Shown here piece after piece: positions 23,898 to 32,955 of a stretch of 64,000 bases of DNA. The DNA is from JACJYC01 sp964558465 (GTDB taxonomy: Bacteria > Bacteroidota > Bacteroidia > Chitinophagales > Saprospiraceae): NCBI GenBank assembly GCA_964558465.1, contig CAZLEF010000021.1, positions 1 through 64,000 on the forward strand. Reading direction: 5' to 3'. Both the position numbers and the translations under genes were made by a program. Under the pieces are notes generated by a model that had not been told where the DNA came from, searched no databases, and was given only the letters and a program-made list of their open reading frames with translations. Numbering within the stretch: position 1 is the first letter of the stretch; every line of letters begins with the position of its first letter.

Positions 23898-26348
23898 TCA
23901 CTCCGATTTAAGCGACGCCACCGGATTAGCCAGCGCTGCCCTGACCGATTGAATGCCGATGGTCAGAAACGCGATCAGCAAGGCTGCCAGCCCGGCTCCA
24001 AGGGCGATGGGCGCAAAACTCAGCCAATCCAGATCGATCCGGTAAGCGAAGCTTTTCAGCCAGTTGTTCATGAAATACCACGCCGTTGGCGCAGCAAGCC
24101 CCAACGCTGCCAAAATGAGTTTGACAAAATCTTTCGACAGCAATCCCACGATGCCCGGTACCGAGGCGCCCAAAACCTTCCGCACCCCGATTTCCTTGGT
24201 CCGTTGCTGGGCAATGAACGTAGAAAGCCCCACAAGTCCGATGCAAGCGATAAAAATGGTCAGAAATGAAAAAGTAGCGATGATGCGGCCGATCCGCTGC
24301 TCGTTGTTGTACATGCGGTCGAACCGTTCATCCATAAAATTGTAGGAAAACGGCTGGTTGGGGGCCATTTCATTCCAGGCATTTTGCAGGGTGTTGATGA
24401 ATCCCGGGAGGTTTTCTGTCTGCAGGCGCAAGGTGATAAAACCCCGGCTGTCGCCCAGGAAAAGCCCCATGGGCGAGATGGTCTGGCGCAGACTTTCAAA
24501 ATTAAAATCCCGGATGATCCCAATGATCTTAAAGACTTCCAGGTCTGTGGCGTTTTGCCCGATGTTGCTGAGTTCCTGGCCGATCACCTCCTCCCACCGG
24601 GCCGGATCGGGCTGGTAATATCCGGCAAGCGTTTCATTGATCACGACGGCCGAGCTGTCGGACGGGAATTCCTTCGAAAAATTCCGGCCGTGGAGCACTT
24701 CCATCTGCATGGTCGGGACGTAATCGTGGTCTACCCGCCAGTTGTGGATCAGGATGGCGTTGCCCAGGTCGGGGTTGCGCCCTTTAAAGTAGGAACTGGT
24801 ATTGTTGGATGAAGGCACAGGCAGGAACCCGGAGACAGAGGCATTGGCGACCTGTGGCATCGACCTGACGCGTTCCTTGAACGGCAGCAGGTTGTCGCCC
24901 AGGGCGTAGGCGTCGTTCAGCATGAGCAGTTGCTCGCGGTTATACCCCAGTTTTTTCTCCTGAATAAAGTTGAGCTGGCGATAAACGACCAGCGTGCTGC
25001 AGAGCAGGGTGATCGTGATCAGGAACTGAAATACCACCAGGCCGTTGCGCAAAACGGACTTGGAACTCTCCAGCTTGAAAACGCCCTTCAATACCTTCAC
25101 CGGTTCGAAACGGGAAAGAAAGGCCGCCGGATAACTTCCGGCCAGAAAGCCGACAAACGCGCTCAGCGTAAGGGTGGTCAGTAAAAATCCGGGACGGGCA
25201 ATTTGCCCCAGGGTAAAGTCTTTGCCGGACAGCGAGTTGAAATAAGGCAGCAGGACAAGCGTCAGCCCCCAGGCGAAGAGCAAGGCCAGGAAACTGAGCA
25301 ACATACTTTCGCTCAAAAACTGACGGATGAGGTGCCCGCGCCGGGCGCCGACTACTTTCCGTACCCCCACCTCCCGGGCGCGAACCGCAGACCGGGCAGT
25401 GGACAAATTCATGAAATTGATGCAGGCGATCAGCAGGATCAAAACCCCGATAATGGAGAATATCCAGACGTATTTGATATCGCTGTTAGCCCCCAATTCG
25501 TCCTTTATATCGGAATACAGATGGATATCCGTCATGGGGAAAAGATGGTAGTCGAAAGCATTTTTGGCAGCCAGAAAATCAGCCCAGGTCATACCGAGGT
25601 ACTTTTCCACTTCCGGAGCGAAATATTTCCGGATCAGTTGCCCCGAGATCCGGGGCTCAAAAGTGGAGGGGTCAACTCCTTCCCGCAGGACGAGATAGGT
25701 ATTGAAATTCATATTTCCCCACAACACCTCGCGGCTTTCTTCCAGACTGCAGAGCGAAAGGTAGAAGTCGTAGCTGAAGTGGGTGTTGGACGGCGCCTTT
25801 TTCATGACGCCGGTTACCTTGTAGGGCTCTTTGTTGTCCAGGATCAGGGTTTTGCCCATCGGGTCGGCGACGCCGAAGTATTTTTCCGCCATCTCTTCGG
25901 TAATGACCACGGCGTTGGGTTCGGCCAGGGCTTTGTCCGGGTTGCCTTCCGCCAGTTGCAGGCCAAACACCCCGAACAGGGTGCTGTCGGCAAAGATGAC
26001 ACGATCTTCGCGGAAATGGCGGTTTTCGTATTTGACGAGGTAACTGCCCCGGCTTCTGAACCGGCAAAACTCCGCCACCTCGGGAAATTCCGCCTTGGCG
26101 GTCGGGCCGAAGGCCGCGCAGTTTTGCGCCGAATGGATTTCCTGATCGCCGAGCCTGCCGTCAACGTTCACCCGATAGGTGCGTTCTGCAAACGGATGGT
26201 ACCGGTCGAAACTCTTTTCCTCCTGCACAAATAACAGAATGAACAAAAAAGCGCAGAGCCCGATCGACAGGCCCGATACGTTGATCAGTGAATAAAATTT
26301 GTACTTCAACAGGTTGCGCCAGGCGATCTTCAGGTGATTTTTCCACAT
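23898..26348 (-). CDS. ABC transporter permease, FtsX/MacB type
   Basis: An 816-residue inner-membrane protein with two MacB-PCD plus FtsX units. TM1 is at about 21-42, followed by a large periplasmic domain. The first FtsX core, near 290-420, includes INFMNLSTARSAVRAREVGV and RKVVGARRGHLIRQFL; the second, near 690-810, includes FIAQQRTKEIGVRKVLGAS. This double architecture is common in Bacteroidota permeases that work with a separate MacB-like ATPase, possibly as efflux or lipoprotein-handling machines. No ATPase or membrane-fusion gene is adjacent, so the partner is elsewhere. Confidence 0.9.
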   Translation of the reverse strand: MWKNHLKIAWRNLLKYKFYSLINVSGLSIGLCAFLFILLFVQEEKSFDRYHPFAERTYRVNVDGRLGDQEIHSAQNCAAFGPTAKAEFPEVAEFCRFRSRGSYLVKYENRHFREDRVIFADSTLFGVFGLQLAEGNPDKALAEPNAVVITEEMAEKYFGVADPMGKTLILDNKEPYKVTGVMKKAPSNTHFSYDFYLSLCSLEESREVLWGNMNFNTYLVLREGVDPSTFEPRISGQLIRKYFAPEVEKYLGMTWADFLAAKNAFDYHLFPMTDIHLYSDIKDELGANSDIKYVWIFSIIGVLILLIACINFMNLSTARSAVRAREVGVRKVVGARRGHLIRQFLSESMLLSFLALLFAWGLTLVLLPYFNSLSGKDFTLGQIARPGFLLTTLTLSAFVGFLAGSYPAAFLSRFEPVKVLKGVFKLESSKSVLRNGLVVFQFLITITLLCSTLVVYRQLNFIQEKKLGYNREQLLMLNDAYALGDNLLPFKERVRSMPQVANASVSGFLPVPSSNNTSSYFKGRNPDLGNAILIHNWRVDHDYVPTMQMEVLHGRNFSKEFPSDSSAVVINETLAGYYQPDPARWEEVIGQELSNIGQNATDLEVFKIIGIIRDFNFESLRQTISPMGLFLGDSRGFITLRLQTENLPGFINTLQNAWNEMAPNQPFSYNFMDERFDRMYNNEQRIGRIIATFSFLTIFIACIGLVGLSTFIAQQRTKEIGVRKVLGASVPGIVGLLSKDFVKLILAALGLAAPTAWYFMNNWLKSFAYRIDLDWLSFAPIALGAGLAALLIAFLTIGIQSVRAALANPVASLKSE

Positions 26349-26394
26349 GCCGGGTGAAGGTTAAAGGTTTAAGTAGAAAGGTTAAAGTCGTTCG

Positions 26395-26510
26395 GGATGG
26401 TTTTGGGTTGTTTGGGGTTGTTCATGATGGTTCATTATAGTTCATGATAGTTATCGTAACGTCATCCAACAACCCCAAACAACCCAAACAACCCCAAACC
26501 ATCAGTTAGA
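26395..26510. repeat. GGTTTGGGGTTG phrase block with perfect 21-bp stem
   Basis: 26402-26422 and 26468-26488 are exact 21-base complements around a 45-base loop made of ttcatgatggttcattatag phrases. The loop phrase at 26424-26438 repeats the one at 1851-1865 in reverse. The rest of this 337-base gap (26511-26685) shows no gene; TACCTTTT at 26615 is one base off a promoter core for the gene at 26686. Confidence 0.8.
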
Positions 26511-26685
26511 TGTCCGCAACAGGACGCCACCCCTATCCCCAATGCTAAAAATAACCATTTCTCAAGGGGCAGCCCCGATTATTTTATACAGGCATTAAAC
26601 TATTTTTTCCGGCGTACCTTTTTATAACAGAGCCCCATTGAATTCCGGAAGAAAACCACATCTACTGATCAGGACGCAGTAAAAC

Positions 26686-27837
26686 ATGAAGATCGGAATC
26701 GTTTGTTATCCCACCTATGGCGGCAGTGGCGTTTTGGCCACGGAACTGGGCATGGGATTGGCCAAAAAAGGCCATGAAGTTCATTTCATAACCTATCGCA
26801 GGCCTGCCAGGCTGACTGCTTTCCATGAGAACATATTTTTTCATGAGGTGAGCGGGGAAGATTACCCTTTGTTTGAATACACGCCGTACGAGACGGCCCT
26901 GGCCAGCAAACTGGTAGACGTTGTCAAGTTTGAAGGGTTGGAATTGCTGCATGTACACTATGCCATTCCGCACGCTGCCGTAGCCTATATGGCCAAAAAG
27001 ATCCTGCTCACCGAAGGCATTTATATCCCGGTGGTTACCACGCTGCACGGCACCGACATCACGCTGGTGGGAAACAACAAGGCTTTTGCGCCGGTTGTCA
27101 CTTTTTCCATTAATAAATCGGATGGGGTCACGGCGGTTTCCGAAAGCCTGAAACAACAGACCCTCGACCTCTTTCAAATCAGCAAAGATATCCGGGTCAT
27201 CTACAATTTTGTGGATTTCGACCGGTTCAAAAAAATAGACAAGGACCATTTTAAAAAAGCCATCGCCCCGCACGGGGAAAGGGTGATCGTACACACCTCC
27301 AATTTCCGGAAAGTCAAACGAGTGGAAGACGTTGTTCAGGTTTTCCGCAAGGTGCACAAGCGCATCCCGTCCAAACTCCTGTTGGTGGGCGACGGGCCGG
27401 AAAGGTACAACGTTGAAGAACTCTGCCGGAAAATGGGGCTTTGGCACGAGGTTCGTTTTCTGGGCAAACAAGACGCCATCGAGGAATTGCTGGCGGTGTC
27501 CGACCTGTTTATCATGCCTTCTGAAAGTGAGAGTTTCGGTTTGGCGGCATTGGAAGCCATGGCCTGCGAAGTGCCGGTGATCAGCACCGATGCCGGGGGG
27601 TTGCCGGAACTGAACATTCACGGAAAAACCGGGTTCATCAGCAAAATCGGCGATGTGGAAGATATGGCAAATAACGCCATTGCCATCCTGAGCAACGACG
27701 AAACCCTGCAGGTTTTCAGACACAATGCCCTGGAGCAAGCCCGTCGTTTCGATATCAACCACATCCTTCCGCAATACGAGGCATATTACCAGGAAGTTAT
27801 AGAAAACGTTAAACGCGAGCAACCGGCAGAAGCCTGA
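26686..27837 (+). CDS. bshA: N-acetyl-alpha-D-glucosaminyl L-malate synthase (bacillithiol synthesis)
   Basis: A 383-residue GT4 glycosyltransferase that joins GlcNAc from UDP-GlcNAc to L-malate, the first step to bacillithiol. The family is distinctive: KIGIVCYPTYGGSGVLATEL at the N-terminus, LASKLVDVVKFEGLELLHVH, HYAIPHA, VTTLHGTDITLVGNNK, and the nucleotide-sugar EX7E motif in PSESESFGLAALEAMAC. I recall the same motifs in Bacillus BshA. No bshB or bshC lies in the window. Length is normal. Confidence 0.9.
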   Translation: MKIGIVCYPTYGGSGVLATELGMGLAKKGHEVHFITYRRPARLTAFHENIFFHEVSGEDYPLFEYTPYETALASKLVDVVKFEGLELLHVHYAIPHAAVAYMAKKILLTEGIYIPVVTTLHGTDITLVGNNKAFAPVVTFSINKSDGVTAVSESLKQQTLDLFQISKDIRVIYNFVDFDRFKKIDKDHFKKAIAPHGERVIVHTSNFRKVKRVEDVVQVFRKVHKRIPSKLLLVGDGPERYNVEELCRKMGLWHEVRFLGKQDAIEELLAVSDLFIMPSESESFGLAALEAMACEVPVISTDAGGLPELNIHGKTGFISKIGDVEDMANNAIAILSNDETLQVFRHNALEQARRFDINHILPQYEAYYQEVIENVKREQPAEA

Positions 27838-27861
27838 TTTTTGTTCCTGTTGGCAAAGTAT

Positions 27862-27890
27862 TTGACGAATTCAGGTTAATCTTGTATACT
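27862..27890 (+). promoter_or_regulatory. possible sigma70-like promoter of the PorP gene
   Basis: TTGACG (27862-27867), 17 bases, then TATACT (27885-27890) match the classic bacterial -35/-10 pair rather than the Bacteroidota TTTG/TAnnTTTG pair. It lies 53 bases before the ATG. A chance match in AT-rich sequence is possible. Confidence 0.35.
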
Positions 27891-27943
27891 TTTAGTTCAA
27901 ATTATCGTTTTTCTTTTTAAATAGCGTTCCTAATACAAGATAC

Positions 27944-28984
27944 ATGAAGGCCGCTCTACCGCTGTCAATGCTGATTTCTCTGGTTTTTATTACCGGTTTA
28001 AATGCCCAGGATCCGGTATTCAGCCAGTTTTTTGCCGCGCCGCTTCAAACAAATCCCGCTTTCACAGGGGTAACCTATGCTCCGCGGATCACCCTGAATT
28101 ACCGAAATCAATACACCAACTGGCTTGGCGGATCAGCCTACAAAACCTATGCCGCCTCCTATGAACAATCGATTGAATCGCTGAACAGCGGCTTCGGACT
28201 CACCCTGATGGCCGACGACGCGGGCCAGGGAATCTACAAAACCAACTGGGCCAGCGCCTTTTACAGTTACAGGGTCAGAACCAACAACGACATCTATTTC
28301 CAGTTTGGCATGGAAGCCGGGTTTGCCCAAACCACCCTGGATTGGGACAGGCTCATTTTCGGCGATCAACTGGACCCCCTCAACGGCCCAACTGACCCGT
28401 CCGGAAACCCTTACCTGTCAGAGGAAGAAAGGCCGGAATCCCTGAACCAAACCCAGTTCGATGTATCCGCCGGCTTGCTGGTCTACAGCGGGTCTTTGTA
28501 CGGCGGTATCTCCCTGAAACACCTCAATACGCCGGATGAAAGCCTTATCGGCCTTAATTCAAGCATCAATGCCGGGAGACCCCTGCGGATAACCCTGCAC
28601 GGCGGTGGTGAATTTCCGATCGGCCGGCGCAATAAAAGGGGCGAAACCGCGTTTATATCACCAAATCTTCTGTTCATCAAGCAAGGAGATTTCGGCCAGA
28701 TCAACGGCGGCGCTTATGCCGGGCTTGGAAAAATTTTTACCGGACTGTGGTACCGCCACACCTTTTCCAACCCCGATGCGTTTATCATCCTGGCCGGCTT
28801 TAAAGAAGGTATTTTCCGTATCGGGTACAGCTACGATCTCACAATTTCAAGGTTGACAACGGCCCCCGGAGGCGCCGGAGGAACCCACGAAATCTCGCTG
28901 ACCATCAATTTTTCGGACAGCAAAGTGTTAAAGTCCAAACGTAAATCGGCGAGGAGTACCGATTGTTTCAAAATGTTTAAATAA
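27944..28984 (+). CDS. PorP/SprF-family type IX secretion outer-membrane protein
   Basis: A 346-residue exported protein with signal peptide (MKAALPLSMLISLVFITGLN) and the family start QDPVFSQFFAAPLQTNPAFTG, then alternating beta-strands such as NYRNQYTNWLGG typical of an outer-membrane barrel. PorP/SprF proteins serve type IX secretion and gliding, often delivering or anchoring particular surface proteins such as SprB. The gldJ gene follows 245 bases later, supporting a gliding and secretion neighbourhood. There is no adjacent large adhesin. Confidence 0.9.
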   Translation: MKAALPLSMLISLVFITGLNAQDPVFSQFFAAPLQTNPAFTGVTYAPRITLNYRNQYTNWLGGSAYKTYAASYEQSIESLNSGFGLTLMADDAGQGIYKTNWASAFYSYRVRTNNDIYFQFGMEAGFAQTTLDWDRLIFGDQLDPLNGPTDPSGNPYLSEEERPESLNQTQFDVSAGLLVYSGSLYGGISLKHLNTPDESLIGLNSSINAGRPLRITLHGGGEFPIGRRNKRGETAFISPNLLFIKQGDFGQINGGAYAGLGKIFTGLWYRHTFSNPDAFIILAGFKEGIFRIGYSYDLTISRLTTAPGGAGGTHEISLTINFSDSKVLKSKRKSARSTDCFKMFK

Positions 28985-29111
28985 CTTTGCCCTGTCTTGT
29001 AGCAACAACCTGTTCAAACCTTGCTCTTGCTTACTACTCTCAAATTCACAAAGCGGTTTCTTTTGACAGACCGTATAACCGCGTGAACACACCCTGCCTG
29101 GCATGAACTAA

Positions 29112-29141
29112 TTTTTCCGGTTTTATATCATAAACCGAAAA
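29112..29141. repeat. hairpin in the gap between PorP and gldJ genes
   Basis: CGGTTT (29118-29123) pairs with AAACCG (29132-29137), extended by T/A runs outside a one-base bulge. There is no T-tract on either side in the right place, so it is not a standard terminator. Confidence 0.4.
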
Positions 29142-29188
29142 AAAGAACGTTCCAGTGAACTATGATCTTGCTGATTTGGCAATTTCAC

Positions 29189-29196
29189 TATATTTG
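29189..29196 (+). promoter_or_regulatory. -7 promoter element of gldJ
   Basis: TATATTTG matches TAnnTTTG; a TTG lies 18 bases upstream (29168-29170). It ends 33 bases before ATG 29230, which makes the in-frame start at 29155 unlikely because that one lies upstream of the promoter. Confidence 0.52.
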
Positions 29197-29229
29197 TCGG
29201 TCTTTTTCAAAAACAAACGATCAAGGGTA

Positions 29230-30738
29230 ATGAAAAATCTGTTTAAGTTCTGCGTCATCCTTTTGGGCGCCGCCCTCGTTCTGAGCTCCTGCAGCAAAAA
29301 AGAACGCTCGGACGTTACGGGGTGGAAATTCAACGACACCAAATGGGGTGGTTTCGAAAAATTGGATTACCAGGGGCAGATCAACGGCCCCAATCTGGTG
29401 CTGGTTGAAGGGGGTACCTTTACGATGGGCCTCACCGGCCAGGACGTTACTTATGACTGGAACAATATCCCGCGCCGGGTTACGGTGTCCTCTTTCTATA
29501 TGGATGAAACGGAGGTTTCCAACCACAACTACAAGGAATACCTGTTCTGGATAGAGCGCGTATTTGGCGAATCCTATCCCGAAGTTTTCCTCAATGCCCT
29601 GCCCGATACGCTGGTGTGGCGCGAAGAGTTGGGTTTCAATGAGCCATTGGTCGAGACCTATTTCCGCCACCCCGCATACGACCATTATCCGGTTGTCGGC
29701 GTGAGCTGGCTCCAGGCCAATGATTTCTGCCGCTGGCGGACCGACCGGGTGAACGAAATGCTGCTGATCGAAAAAGGCATTCTGAATACCAACCCTGACC
29801 AAAAGGACGAAGATAACTTCAATACGGACGCCTACCTCGTTGGCCAGTACGAAGGCAACGTCCGCCGCAACCTGAAAGACCTCAGTACCGGGGGCGAACG
29901 CCGCGTAAGGTTCGAAGACGGTATCGTTCTGCCTGAATACAGGTTGCCCACGGAAGCCGAATGGGAATATGCAGCCCTTGGCCTGCAGGGCAATCGCGTT
30001 TCAGAAAAAGACGAACTGATCTCCGACCGCCGTATTTACCCATGGAGCGGCAATACCGTCCGGTATCAGCGCCGCGACAAATACCAGGGCGAGATCATGG
30101 CCAACTTCAAACGCTCTGGCGGCGACTATATGGGTACTGCAGGCAAATTGAACGACAATGCCTGCCCCACCGCAGAGGTCCGGTCCTTCCTACCCAACGA
30201 CTTCGGCTTGTACAACATGGCCGGCAACGTCAACGAATGGGTGCTCGACTTGTATCGCCCATTGACCAGCATTACCCTCAGCGACGCTGAAAACCAGGAT
30301 TGGAACCCTTACCGGGGTAATAAATTCCGCCAGAAAGAACTGGATGAAAACGGGAAACCGGTGGAAAAAGACAGCCTCGGCCGCATTCGCTACCGCTATG
30401 TGGAAGACGACGAAGCCGCCAACCGCGACAACTATAAAAAAGGCGATGCTTACAACTACCTGGACGGCGACCAGGAATCAGAGGCTTTTTATGACTTTGG
30501 CCAACATACGCTGATCAGCGATAATGCCCGCGTTTTCAAAGGCGGATCATGGGCTGACCGCGCTTTCTGGCTTTCCCCGGGTACACGCCGTTTCCTCGAT
30601 GAGAACAAATCCAGCCGCACGGTCGGATTCCGCTGCGCCATGATCCGCGTGGGCTCGCCTACCGGCAACGAAGAACCCAGCGGCAACCAGTTCAAGACGA
30701 AGGCCACCAAGAAAAAACAACAACGGAAATTCAAATAA
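29230..30738 (+). CDS. gldJ: gliding-motility lipoprotein GldJ (SUMF1-fold)
   Basis: A 502-residue lipoprotein (lipobox LSSC, Cys22) with a formylglycine-generating-enzyme-like fold: LVEGGTFTMG, VSSFYMDETEVSNHNYKEYL, PVVGVSWLQANDFCRW, YRLPTEAEWEYAA, NDFGLYNMAGNVNEWV and VFKGGSWADRA. In GldJ/GldK proteins this fold is structural and forms part of the type IX secretion and gliding apparatus at the inner face of the outer membrane. The tail is Lys/Gln-rich. The start is set by the signal peptide and promoter. murF follows, an order I recall from other gliding Bacteroidota. GldK-like function is the alternative. Confidence 0.85.
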   Translation: MKNLFKFCVILLGAALVLSSCSKKERSDVTGWKFNDTKWGGFEKLDYQGQINGPNLVLVEGGTFTMGLTGQDVTYDWNNIPRRVTVSSFYMDETEVSNHNYKEYLFWIERVFGESYPEVFLNALPDTLVWREELGFNEPLVETYFRHPAYDHYPVVGVSWLQANDFCRWRTDRVNEMLLIEKGILNTNPDQKDEDNFNTDAYLVGQYEGNVRRNLKDLSTGGERRVRFEDGIVLPEYRLPTEAEWEYAALGLQGNRVSEKDELISDRRIYPWSGNTVRYQRRDKYQGEIMANFKRSGGDYMGTAGKLNDNACPTAEVRSFLPNDFGLYNMAGNVNEWVLDLYRPLTSITLSDAENQDWNPYRGNKFRQKELDENGKPVEKDSLGRIRYRYVEDDEAANRDNYKKGDAYNYLDGDQESEAFYDFGQHTLISDNARVFKGGSWADRAFWLSPGTRRFLDENKSSRTVGFRCAMIRVGSPTGNEEPSGNQFKTKATKKKQQRKFK

Positions 30739-30786
30739 ACCTGTTCAAGGTCTTTTCTTCTGACCTGACCTGCACAGCATAAACCA

Positions 30787-30821
30787 GCGGCCCCCGGTTG
30801 ATCGTTTCAGCCGGGGGCCGC
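30787..30821 (+). terminator. long GC-rich hairpin after gldJ
   Basis: GCGGCCCCCGGTTGA pairs with TCAGCCGGGGGCCGC, 15 pairs with one G-T, around a 5-base loop. Only a weak T content follows (cttcgttg), so it may act as an RNA-stabilising or weakly terminating structure. Confidence 0.55.
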
Positions 30822-30884
30822 TTCGTTGTGGCAGAATGACCGGAACTACCATGTTACCGGACATTTTGCCCTTTTGATTAAAGA

Positions 30885-30993
30885 CGAGGAGATTTGGAGA
30901 TCTGGAGACTTGGAGATCTGGAGATTTGGAGACTTGGAGATTTGGAGATCTGGAGACTTGGAGATCTGAAGACTTGGAGACTTGGAGATTTGG
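30885..30993. repeat. GGAGATTTG / GGAGACTTG 9-bp degenerate tandem array
   Basis: About twelve copies of a 9-base unit (tggagattt, tggagatct, tggagactt) vary only at two or three positions. Because 9 is a multiple of 3, a frame stays open on the minus strand, but it encodes only a Ser/Asp/Leu-rich repeat and is not a gene. The rest of the 352-base gap between gldJ and murF holds the hairpin above and nothing else I can name. Confidence 0.8.
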
Positions 30994-31090
30994 AGAACAA
31001 AAAATGTTCGGTAGTGTACCGGATTTACCCGTTTGATGAATATCCGGAAACTTCACCTTAACTTCGCCTTCCGCAAAACGATTGACCCAA

Positions 31091-32401
31091 ATGGATCTGC
31101 GCCGGCTTTACGGATTTTTTCTTGAACACCACCGCATTTGTACCGACTCCCGGAACGTGCAGCCGGGAGATCTCTTTTTTGCACTTAAAGGCGACCGTTT
31201 CGACGGCAACCGGTTTGCAGACCTGGCTGTCGGAAAAGGCGCGGCCCTTGTGGTGGTGGATGACCCCGGCGTTGTGAAGGATGATCGCTATTTTTTGACA
31301 CCAAACGTACTTGAAACGTTACAGGCGCTTGGCCGGTATCATCGCAGGCAATTTCAGATCCCGGTTATTGCCATCACCGGTTCCAACGGAAAAACAACGA
31401 CCAAAGAACTGGTTGCCGCAGTCATGGGCAGTCATTATCCAACCCACTATACCAAAGGCAACCTCAATAATCATATCGGCGTCCCCCTGACTTTGCTGGC
31501 TCTGGAGCCCGGAGTTGAAGTAGCCATCGTGGAAATGGGCGCCAACCACCAGGGCGAGATCGACCAGCTTTGCCGGATCGCCGAACCCACCCACGGGCTA
31601 ATCACCAATATCGGCAAAGCCCATCTGGAAGGGTTCGGGGGCCTGGAAGGCGTAAAAAAAGGGAAGTCCGAATTGTACCGCTACCTGGCTGAAACCGGAG
31701 GTGTGGCTTTCGTCAACCTCGATGAACCGTTCCTTGAAGACCTGGCCGGACCGGTGACCAAAAAAGTGACCTACCACAAGAGCGAACATCCCGACCCCCT
31801 TCATAAACCCTATGAAGCCCTCCTCATCAGCACCCACCCACAGGTCGAAACGGCCTTTTTGAACGAATCAGGCGACCTAACCTATGTCAAAAGCCATCTT
31901 GCCGGCAAACACAATTTCAACAATATCATGACGGCAATCGCTGTCGGAAAATATTTCAAAGTCCCTTCCGAAAGGATCAAAAAAGCCATTGAAGATTATA
32001 TCCCCTCCAACAACCGGTCCCAACTCCTTCCCTACGGCAGGCATATGGTTTACCTGGATGCATATAACGCCAATCCTTCCAGCATGGTCGAATCCCTGAC
32101 CAGCTTTCACCGGATGGAGGCCGCCAGAAAAATGGCGATTCTCGGCGATATGCTCGAACTGGGTGATGCCGGCCCCGCCGAACACCGCCGTATAGGCGAA
32201 CTCGCTCATGCTTTTCGCTTTGATGAATTGGTTTTGGTCGGACCCCAATTTGCCGAAGTTGCCCTTACATTGGGGTTGCGCCATTTTGACAACGCAGAAG
32301 ACTGCAAAACCTGGTTTCAACCTGGAGACTGGCCCCCCTCGCTCATTCTTTTGAAAGGGTCCAGGGGGATTGGGCTGGAAAAGGTGGTTTCAATGGATTG
32401 A
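31091..32401 (+). CDS. murF: UDP-N-acetylmuramoyl-tripeptide--D-alanyl-D-alanine ligase
   Basis: A 436-residue Mur ligase adding D-Ala-D-Ala to the peptidoglycan precursor in the cytoplasm. An N-terminal UDP-binding domain (ICTDSRNVQPGDLFFALKG), the ATP loop AITGSNGKTTTKE, the middle VEMGANHQGEI and NLNNHIGVPLTLL, and the MurF-specific YNANPSSMVESL are present. ATG 31091 is preferred over the TTG at 31082. It is downstream of gldJ but separated by 350 bases of repeats, so it may have its own promoter. Confidence 0.93.
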   Translation: MDLRRLYGFFLEHHRICTDSRNVQPGDLFFALKGDRFDGNRFADLAVGKGAALVVVDDPGVVKDDRYFLTPNVLETLQALGRYHRRQFQIPVIAITGSNGKTTTKELVAAVMGSHYPTHYTKGNLNNHIGVPLTLLALEPGVEVAIVEMGANHQGEIDQLCRIAEPTHGLITNIGKAHLEGFGGLEGVKKGKSELYRYLAETGGVAFVNLDEPFLEDLAGPVTKKVTYHKSEHPDPLHKPYEALLISTHPQVETAFLNESGDLTYVKSHLAGKHNFNNIMTAIAVGKYFKVPSERIKKAIEDYIPSNNRSQLLPYGRHMVYLDAYNANPSSMVESLTSFHRMEAARKMAILGDMLELGDAGPAEHRRIGELAHAFRFDELVLVGPQFAEVALTLGLRHFDNAEDCKTWFQPGDWPPSLILLKGSRGIGLEKVVSMD

Positions 32402-32426
32402 TCCGATTGGTTGGATTCCTCGCATC

Positions 32427-32876
32427 AACAAATCAATCACGCCGATGGCGCATTGGCGTCAACTTAAGAAAAATATATACGTAATACATAAATCTGTTTA
32501 GGCCTAAAAACATGAAATATTATCACCTTGATAAGTTTTATTTGTTTCGTGGGGTAAATACACCAGGTATTCCTTTCTTCAGGGGCAGGATGGCTTCGCA
32601 TCCTGCCGATACGTGGATATTTCCACCACGACCTGTCCCGCAAGGCGGGATAAGATACATAGAAAACATAAGAAGTAATTGATCAATGCCAAAGGCATTG
32701 ATCAATTACGCCTTTCTATTGTGATCTTATGTATCTTATCCCGCCTTGCGGGACAGGTCGTGGTGAAAAAAAAAATAACTTTATTTGTTAATCAGTTGTA
32801 TTTGGAATAATCATATGATTTAAAATTAAGTTGACGCCCATGCGCCGATGGCGTGGCACGCACACCAACAAATCAA
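32427..32876. mobile_element. MITE-like element with nested inverted repeats
   Basis: Ends: about 22 bases near 32445-32466 (gcgcattggcgtcaacttaa) reappear inverted near 32826-32846 with one mismatch. Just outside both ends is the same short phrase (aacaaatcaa), which could be a target duplication. Inside, 32624-32661 and 32728-32765 are a perfect 38-bp inverted repeat, and 32675-32690 with 32694-32709 a perfect 16-bp stem on a 3-base loop. The interior is AT-rich compared with the flanking genes and has no reading frame. The hairpin base CCCGC-aag-GCGGG with acaggtcgtg also occurs at 56149-56171. Confidence 0.6.
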
Positions 32877-32955
32877 CAAATCAACAAATCAACATCCCCG
32901 CCCTTTGGCAAATTCACAAATTCATCTCATCTTTAACATACAAAACCTGAAACCG

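Noticed and set aside
30885..30993. Small Ser/Leu-rich protein on the minus strand
   Set aside because: It is only the translation of a 9-bp degenerate repeat.
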